Source of the DNA: Sphingomonadaceae bacterium
GTDB lineage: Bacteria > Pseudomonadota > Alphaproteobacteria > Sphingomonadales > Sphingomonadaceae
DNA length: 5,956 nt
Assembly: GCA_019245455.1 (NCBI GenBank)
Contig: JAFARM010000420.1
Location: 1 to 5,956, forward strand
Direction: 5' to 3'
Shown: one piece after another, positions 1 through 3,511 of the stretch
Position numbering within the stretch: position 1 is the first letter of the stretch
Layout of the letters: each line of letters starts with the position of its first letter
Program-made: the position numbers and the translations under genes
The notes under the pieces: generated by a model
What the model was told of the DNA's origin: nothing
What the model saw: the letters and a program-made list of their open reading frames with translations, nothing else
Database searches by the model: none

Positions 1-87
1 GGCGACCGCGCGGCCGGGCCTGTCGCTGTTCACGCAGGCCGCGTGGAACGGCAATCTCGGCGCGCCGCGCGGCTATGACGCGCTGGT
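1..87 (+). repeat. 87-bp exact direct repeat, copy 1 (in the terminase 3' end)
   Basis: Bases 1-87 are identical to 312-398 (offset 311). Identity stops at base 88 (c against t) and may extend upstream of the window. Both copies are read in the same codon phase, so both encode the stretch running from ATARPG to DALV. The last 11 bases, gacgcgctggt (77-87), encode DALV, a motif expected independently in terminase C-termini. Confidence 0.97.
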
Positions 88-148
88 CTGGGCGCTGACC
101 GAGCTGCTGCTCGGGCGCGTGCGGCGACCGGGGGTGCGGCGGCTCTAA
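2..148 (+). CDS. Phage terminase large subunit, C-terminal end only (5' end outside window; probably chimeric)
   Basis: Terminase large subunit is the ATPase/nuclease motor that cuts and packages DNA into proheads. Only 48 codons, ending at TAA 146-148, are visible. The last 23 residues contain DALVWALTELLLG followed by a basic tail. DALVWAL-type endings are typical of HK97/GTA-type terminases, and the gene sits directly upstream of a portal gene, as expected. The ATPase and nuclease motifs are not in the window. The first 29 residues are identical, in frame, to portal residues 14-42 (counted from the start at 274), so they are probably not native terminase sequence. True terminase sequence seems to begin at or just before DALV (codons 77-88). 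The gene is therefore either a recombinant with a foreign C-terminal insert or an assembly chimera. The terminase assignment of the tail is moderately sure. The state of the rest of the gene cannot be judged. Confidence 0.6.
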   Translation, partial: ATARPGLSLFTQAAWNGNLGAPRGYDALVWALTELLLGRVRRPGVRRL

Positions 149-258
149 CTCCCCCTCCCGCTTGCGGGAGGGGCCGGGGGGGGGAAGTCCGCCTCTGCTG
201 AATATCCGGTTCTTAAGCGACTGCCCACCCCCGGCCCCTCCCGCAAGCGGGAGGGGAG
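149..258. repeat. Intergenic inverted repeat, two hairpin-forming arms (interspersed-repeat or MITE-like)
   Basis: This fills the terminase-portal gap. The left arm (149-184) and right arm (224-258) are reverse complements over about 35 bases, with one extra C in the left arm and one T/G difference in the G-run. Each arm is itself a hairpin: CCCCTCCCGC, a TT or AA centre, then GCGGGAGGGG (152-173 and 235-256). The 39-base spacer (185-223) is clearly lower in GC than the flanks and has no ORF or obvious promoter. Sequences of this CCCCTCCCGC type followed by a G-run are, from memory, common between genes in sphingomonad genomes. It may act as an mRNA-stability or attenuation element between terminase and portal, but that is inference. 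Confidence 0.85.
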
Positions 259-261
259 AAG

Positions 262-267
262 AAGGAG
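262..267 (+). promoter_or_regulatory. Ribosome-binding site that decides the portal start
   Basis: AAGGAG at 262-267 directly abuts the ATG at 268, with no spacer, but lies 6 bases before the in-frame ATG at 274. The second ATG is therefore the likelier start, giving a protein that begins MRLPTFGRKA rather than MPMRLPTFG. Confidence 0.75.
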
Positions 268-273
268 ATGCCC

Positions 274-1431
274 ATGCGACTACCGACCTTCGGCCGCAAG
301 GCGCGGGCTCCGGCGACCGCGCGGCCGGGCCTGTCGCTGTTCACGCAGGCCGCGTGGAACGGCAATCTCGGCGCGCCGCGCGGCTATGACGCGCTGGTTC
401 GCGACGCGTATCTGAAAAACCCGGTCGCCCAGCGCGCGGTCAGGATCGTCGCCGAGGGCGCGGCGGGGGCGCCGGTGCGGTCGAACCCGCCCGGCCATCC
501 GGTGCTCGGCCTGCTCGGCGGGGCCGAGCCGGGGCCGTCGCTGATCGAGAGCGTGGCGGCGAACCTGCTGCTCCACGGCAACGCCTATATCGAGGTCGGG
601 CTCGGCGCGACCGGGCTGCCGGCGGCGCTCTATTCGCTGCGGCCGGAACGGGTGACGGTCGAGGCCGACACGCAGGGGTGGCCGGTCGGCTATCTCTACC
701 GCGCCGGGGCGACGCTGCAGCGGTTTCCGGCCGTGACCGTCGGCGAGCGGCCGGGGCTGCTCCACATCCGCTCGTTCCACCCGCTCGACGATCACTACGG
801 CCTCGGCTGCGTCGCGGCGGCGAGTGCGGCGGTCGAGACGCACAATGCCGCGAGCGCGTGGAACCAGGCGCTGCTCGACAATGCGGCGCGGCCGTCGGGC
901 GCGCTGGTCTACGATCCCGGCGACGGCTCGGCGCTCGGCCCCGAGCAGTTCGAGCGGCTGAAGGGCGAGCTGGCGGCGGGCTTTTCGGGAGCGGGCAACG
1001 CCGGGCGGCCGATGCTCTTGGATGGCGGCATGAAGTGGCAGCCGCTGTCGCTGACGCCCGCCGAGATGGACTTCGCCCGCACCCGCGACACCGCCAGCCG
1101 CGAGATCGCACTGGCGTTCGGCGTGCCGCCGATGCTGCTCGGCCTGTCGGGCGACAATGCGTTTGCCAATTACCGCGAGGCGAACGTCGCTTTGTGGCGG
1201 CTGACGCTGCTACCGCTGACGACGCGCATCTACGGCGCGCTCGCCGCCCACCTCGCCGACTGGTGGCCGGGGCTGGCGCTGACCGTCGACCGCGACGCGA
1301 TCCCCGCCTTGAGCGCCGACCGCGAGCGGCTGTGGAGCCAGGTCGCCGGCGCCGCCTTCCTGACCGACGCCGAGAAGCGCCACCTGCTCGGGCTGGACAG
1401 CATGGTTCCCGACCTTGGAGACCAGCTATGA
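274..1431 (+). CDS. Phage portal protein, HK97 family
   Basis: Portal proteins form the dodecameric ring at one capsid vertex through which terminase drives DNA. The protein has 385 residues from the 274 start (387 if 268 is used), a usual length for HK97/RcGTA gp3-type portals. Visible landmarks are: N-terminal basic leader (1-20); NPVAQRAVRIVAEGAAGAP (49-67); LLLHGNAYIEV (98-108), the typical portal L-x-GNAY motif; LRPERV (122-127); HIRSFHPLDDHYGLGCVAAA (164-183); ARPSGAL (205-211); and a block at 246-310 that includes MDFARTRDTASREIALAFGV, PPMLLGL and the NYREAN run of the clip/stem region. It is preceded by terminase sequence, and its TGA overlaps the next ATG by 4 bases, indicating translational coupling. 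Residues 14-42 are duplicated upstream in the terminase end. No truncation or frameshift is visible. Confidence 0.95.
   Translation: MRLPTFGRKARAPATARPGLSLFTQAAWNGNLGAPRGYDALVRDAYLKNPVAQRAVRIVAEGAAGAPVRSNPPGHPVLGLLGGAEPGPSLIESVAANLLLHGNAYIEVGLGATGLPAALYSLRPERVTVEADTQGWPVGYLYRAGATLQRFPAVTVGERPGLLHIRSFHPLDDHYGLGCVAAASAAVETHNAASAWNQALLDNAARPSGALVYDPGDGSALGPEQFERLKGELAAGFSGAGNAGRPMLLDGGMKWQPLSLTPAEMDFARTRDTASREIALAFGVPPMLLGLSGDNAFANYREANVALWRLTLLPLTTRIYGALAAHLADWWPGLALTVDRDAIPALSADRERLWSQVAGAAFLTDAEKRHLLGLDSMVPDLGDQL
312..398 (+). repeat. 87-bp exact direct repeat, copy 2 (in the portal 5' end; likely the original copy)
   Basis: This copy encodes portal residues 14-42 and leads smoothly into RDAYLKNPVAQRAVRIVAE. 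That is the normal N-terminal helix region of HK97-type portals, where an aromatic-rich leader precedes a run like NPVAxRAVxxIAE. The copy therefore fits its surroundings, and copy 1 at 1-87 is the out-of-place one. Confidence 0.95.
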
Positions 1432-1730
1432 CGATGCTCGCCGCGCTGATCGCCCAGGCGGAGGGGCAGGGGGCCGACCTCGTCACGCTGCGCGCGCTGG
1501 TCGAGGAGGCGACGGAGGCGGGGGCGACGCGGGCGCTGACCGCGATCGGCCTTTCGGACGAGCGCGCCGGGGCGGACATCGTCGAGCTCCGCCAGCTGAT
1601 CCAGGGCTGGCGCGACGCCAAGCGCTCGGCGGTGTCGGCGGTGGTGACGTGGGCGGTCCGCGCCGCCGTCGCGGCGCTGCTCGTCGGCCTGGCGGCGAAG
1701 ACCGGATTGACCGGCCTCATCCACCGCTGA
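1428..1730 (+). CDS. Small single-span membrane protein, DUF6127-like (GTA g3.5 position)
   Basis: This 100-residue protein starts at the ATG inside the ATGA overlap with the portal stop, with TGGAG 7 bases upstream at 1416-1420. Residues 1-45 form a probable amphipathic helix (LIAQAEGQGADLVTLRALVEEA). Next come GLSDERAGADIVELRQLIQG (41-60) and WRDAKRS (61-67), then a hydrophobic helix at about 69-90 (VVTWAVRAAVAALLVGLAA) and a short tail ending HR. The GLSDE, DIxELRxLI and WRDAKR pattern with a C-terminal membrane helix is what I recall for DUF6127 proteins, which lie between portal and protease genes in alphaproteobacterial GTA-like clusters. No biochemical function is known to me. Possible roles are anchoring prohead assembly at the membrane or a chaperone-like task; both are guesses. 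Base composition matches the neighbours. Confidence 0.85.
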   Translation: MTMLAALIAQAEGQGADLVTLRALVEEATEAGATRALTAIGLSDERAGADIVELRQLIQGWRDAKRSAVSAVVTWAVRAAVAALLVGLAAKTGLTGLIHR

Positions 1731-1737
1731 ATCCATA

Positions 1738-1858
1738 CCTCTCCCCTTGAGGGAGAGGGACAGGCGCGCAGCGCCAGGGTGAGGGGTCGTCCCCGCCTCA
1801 CCCTCACCCTGGCCGCGCAAGGGCGCGGCCGTCCCTCTCCCTCGCGGGGAGAGGGAGG
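1738..1858. repeat. Intergenic inverted repeat with four nested hairpins, second repeat family
   Basis: This fills the gap between the small membrane-protein gene and the protease gene. Two degenerate units face each other. Each has an outer hairpin, CCTCTCCC with GGGAGAGG (1738-1758 and 1834-1854), and an inner hairpin (GGCGC/GCGCC at 1763-1775; GGCCGCGC/GCGCGGCC at 1811-1830). The units pair through CCAGGGTGAGGG (1774-1785) and CCCTCACCCTGG (1801-1812). Short CAGGGTGAGGG and GGGAGAGG repeats like these are, from memory, scattered through many alphaproteobacterial genomes. The right end runs into the protease ribosome-binding site. No coding function is seen. Confidence 0.85.
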
Positions 1859-1863
1859 AGGAG
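1856..1863 (+). promoter_or_regulatory. Ribosome-binding site of the prohead protease, fused to the repeat end
   Basis: AGGAGGAG at 1856-1863 is 7 bases before ATG 1871 and overlaps the right edge of the inverted repeat. It rules out the out-of-frame ATG at 1864 as the start. Folding of the adjoining outer hairpin (1834-1854) could affect its accessibility; this is inference. Confidence 0.7.
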
Positions 1864-1870
1864 ATGACCT

Positions 1871-2284
1871 ATGCCCACCCGCCTCGCTGGCTATGCCAGT
1901 GTCTTCGACGTGCCCGATGCCGGCGGCGATGTCGTCCGCAAGGGCGCGTTCGCCCGCCTGCCCGGCCACCCCGTGCCGCTCTTGTGGCAGCACGACGCCG
2001 CCCATCCGATCGGCACGGTCGACCACCTGAGCGAGGATGCGCGGGGCCTGCGCGTCATCGCCAGCCTCGCCGACACGCGCACGGCACGCGACGCCGCGGC
2101 GCTGGTCAAGTCGAAGGCGCTGACCGGCCTGTCGTTCGGCTACCGCGTCCGCGCGGGCAGCAAGGCCTCTGGGGGCCTGCGCCACCTGACCGACCTCGAG
2201 CTGATCGAGGTCAGCCTCGTCACCTTCCCGATGCAGCGCCTGGCGCGCGTCGTCGCCGTTTCACCCGAGGAGACCCCTGCATGA
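1871..2284 (+). CDS. HK97-family prohead protease
   Basis: This serine protease (HK97 gp4 / peptidase family U35, now S78, herpes-assemblin-like fold) is packaged in the prohead. It cleaves the N-terminal scaffold segment of the capsid protein and then itself, allowing expansion. The 137-residue protein shows the family's core: GYASVFDVPDAGGDVVRKGAF (7-27), LLWQHD with likely catalytic His41, GLSFGYRV with likely nucleophile Ser88, and LIEVSLVTFPM (111-121) with acidic Glu113. It is shorter than HK97 gp4 (about 225 residues) and ends soon after the VTFPM block, so it lacks a long C-terminal tail; short versions are usual in GTA-like clusters. AGGAGGAG precedes the start, and the stop overlaps the capsid start in ATGA, as expected for a protease and its substrate. 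Confidence 0.94.
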   Translation: MPTRLAGYASVFDVPDAGGDVVRKGAFARLPGHPVPLLWQHDAAHPIGTVDHLSEDARGLRVIASLADTRTARDAAALVKSKALTGLSFGYRVRAGSKASGGLRHLTDLELIEVSLVTFPMQRLARVVAVSPEETPA

Positions 2285-3408
2285 CCCCGACCCCTTACGA
2301 AACCAAGGCCGACCCGCTCGAGGCGAGCTTCACCGCCGCCGCCGCCCCGGTGGCCAGCGCCGAGGACATCGCCAGCCTGCGTACCGACCTCGACAAGCTG
2401 AGCCTGCGCCTGACGCGCCCGGCGCTCGCCGGGGGAGCGAAGGCGTCGTCGGGCTTCGCCGATCGCTACCTGCGGAAGGGTCTCGACGCCGGCGACGAGG
2501 TCAAGTCGCTCTCCATCGGCACGCCGGCCGCCGGCGGCGTCGCCGTGCCGAGCGAGATCGACAGCGTCATCGACGACACGCTGAAGTCGATTTCGCCGAT
2601 CCGCGCCATCGCCAGCGTCGTCCAGATCGGCACCGCTCACTATCGCAAGCTGATCGCGGTCGGCGGCGTTCAGTCGGGCTGGGCGAGCGAGACCGGGCAG
2701 CGCACCGACACCGCCACGCCGACCTTCGTCGAGATCGTGCCGCCGATGGGCGAGCTCTACGCCAACCCGTCGGCAACCCAGGCGATGCTCGACGACGCGA
2801 TGTTCGATGTCGAGACGTGGCTGGCGAGCGAGATCGCCACCGAGTTCGCGCGCAACGAGAGCGTCGCCTTCGTCACCGGCACCGGCGTCAACCAGCCGAG
2901 CGGTTTCCTGACGACGCCGACCGCGACCGCCGACGACACGACGCGCCCGTTCGGCACGCTGCAGTACCTTGCGACCGGCGTCGACGGCGGCTTCCCGGCG
3001 ACCAATCCGCAGGACAAGATCATCGACCTCGTCCACAGCCTGCGCCCGCCGTACCGCCAGGGCGCGGTGTTCGTGATGAACTCCTCGACGCTCGCCCGCG
3101 TCCGCAAGATGAAGGACAATACGGGTGCCTTCATCTGGCAGCCGGGCCTGTCGGCCGACCAGCCGGCGACGCTGCTCGGCTATCCCGTGTACGATGCCGA
3201 GGCGATGCCCGACGTCGCCGTCGGCTCGCTGTCGATCGCCTTCGGCAACTTCAAGGCCGGCTATCTCATCACCGAGCGCAGCACGACGGGCATCCTGCGC
3301 GATCCGTTCTCGAACAAGCCCTACGTCTCGTTCTACGCCGTCCGCCGCGTCGGCGGGGCGGTGGTCAATTCCGAAGCGATCAAGCTCCTGAAGTTCGCCG
3401 CGGCCTGA
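2281..3408 (+). CDS. Major capsid protein, HK97 fold
   Basis: This protein builds the icosahedral shell. It has 375 residues. GAGGAG (2267-2272) lies 8 bases upstream, and the start overlaps the protease stop by 4 bases. N-terminal residues 1 to about 75 look like the scaffold (delta) domain, with a helical, coiled-coil-prone stretch AEDIASLRTDLDKLSLRL (27-44). The mature part probably starts near KSLSIGTPAAGGVAVPSEI (75-93), the common boundary seen as a G-GG-x-VP motif. Other landmarks are the E-loop around SGWASETGQRTDT (132-144), FVTGTGVNQPSGFL (197-210), LLGYPVY (298-304), FGNFKAGYLITER (321-333) and DPFSNKPYVSFYAVRRVGGA (341-360). The exact cleavage site cannot be read from sequence. 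A strong terminator follows 40 bases after the stop, as is common behind highly expressed capsid genes. The frame is intact. Confidence 0.96.
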   Translation: MTPTPYETKADPLEASFTAAAAPVASAEDIASLRTDLDKLSLRLTRPALAGGAKASSGFADRYLRKGLDAGDEVKSLSIGTPAAGGVAVPSEIDSVIDDTLKSISPIRAIASVVQIGTAHYRKLIAVGGVQSGWASETGQRTDTATPTFVEIVPPMGELYANPSATQAMLDDAMFDVETWLASEIATEFARNESVAFVTGTGVNQPSGFLTTPTATADDTTRPFGTLQYLATGVDGGFPATNPQDKIIDLVHSLRPPYRQGAVFVMNSSTLARVRKMKDNTGAFIWQPGLSADQPATLLGYPVYDAEAMPDVAVGSLSIAFGNFKAGYLITERSTTGILRDPFSNKPYVSFYAVRRVGGAVVNSEAIKLLKFAAA

Positions 3409-3448
3409 CGCCGGGGGTCCCCCTGACCCGGCCGCTCACGGCGGCGAC

Positions 3449-3488
3449 GGTGCCGCGCAGGGTCCCGCCTGCGCGGCACCTTCTTTTT
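3449..3488 (+). terminator. Intrinsic (Rho-independent) terminator after the capsid gene
   Basis: A perfect 13-bp stem, GGTGCCGCGCAGG (3449-3461) with CCTGCGCGGCACC (3468-3480), closes a 6-base loop (gtcccg) and is followed at once by a T-run, ttcttttt (3481-3488). It would end or attenuate transcription of the head operon. The downstream gene then depends on read-through or on a promoter I cannot identify in the 23 bases between the T-run and its ATG. Confidence 0.9.
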
Positions 3489-3511
3489 CAGCGAAATCCA
3501 AGGAGAGGCCG

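Noticed and set aside
185..223. Possible promoter in the lower-GC spacer of the first inverted repeat
   Set aside because: No convincing pair of -35 and -10 boxes at the right spacing could be found; the lower GC alone is not enough.
678..1730. 350-codon reading of the small membrane-protein frame starting inside the portal gene
   Set aside because: The part before 1428 is an Arg-rich shadow of the portal. The ATG at 1428 with TGGAG upstream and the ATGA overlap gives the 100-residue protein.
1738..1858. CRISPR-like or tandem repeat array
   Set aside because: The repeats are inverted, degenerate and only two units long, with no regular spacers.
440..2185. 581-codon open frame on the minus strand across portal, membrane protein and protease
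   Set aside because: It runs opposite to three well-supported genes and has Arg/Ala/Pro-rich low-complexity sequence; it is a GC-rich shadow.
1864..3408. 514-codon reading of the capsid frame starting at 1864
   Set aside because: Its first 139 codons lie out of frame within the protease gene and are Arg-rich nonsense. The capsid start at 2281 has its own ribosome-binding site and ATGA coupling.
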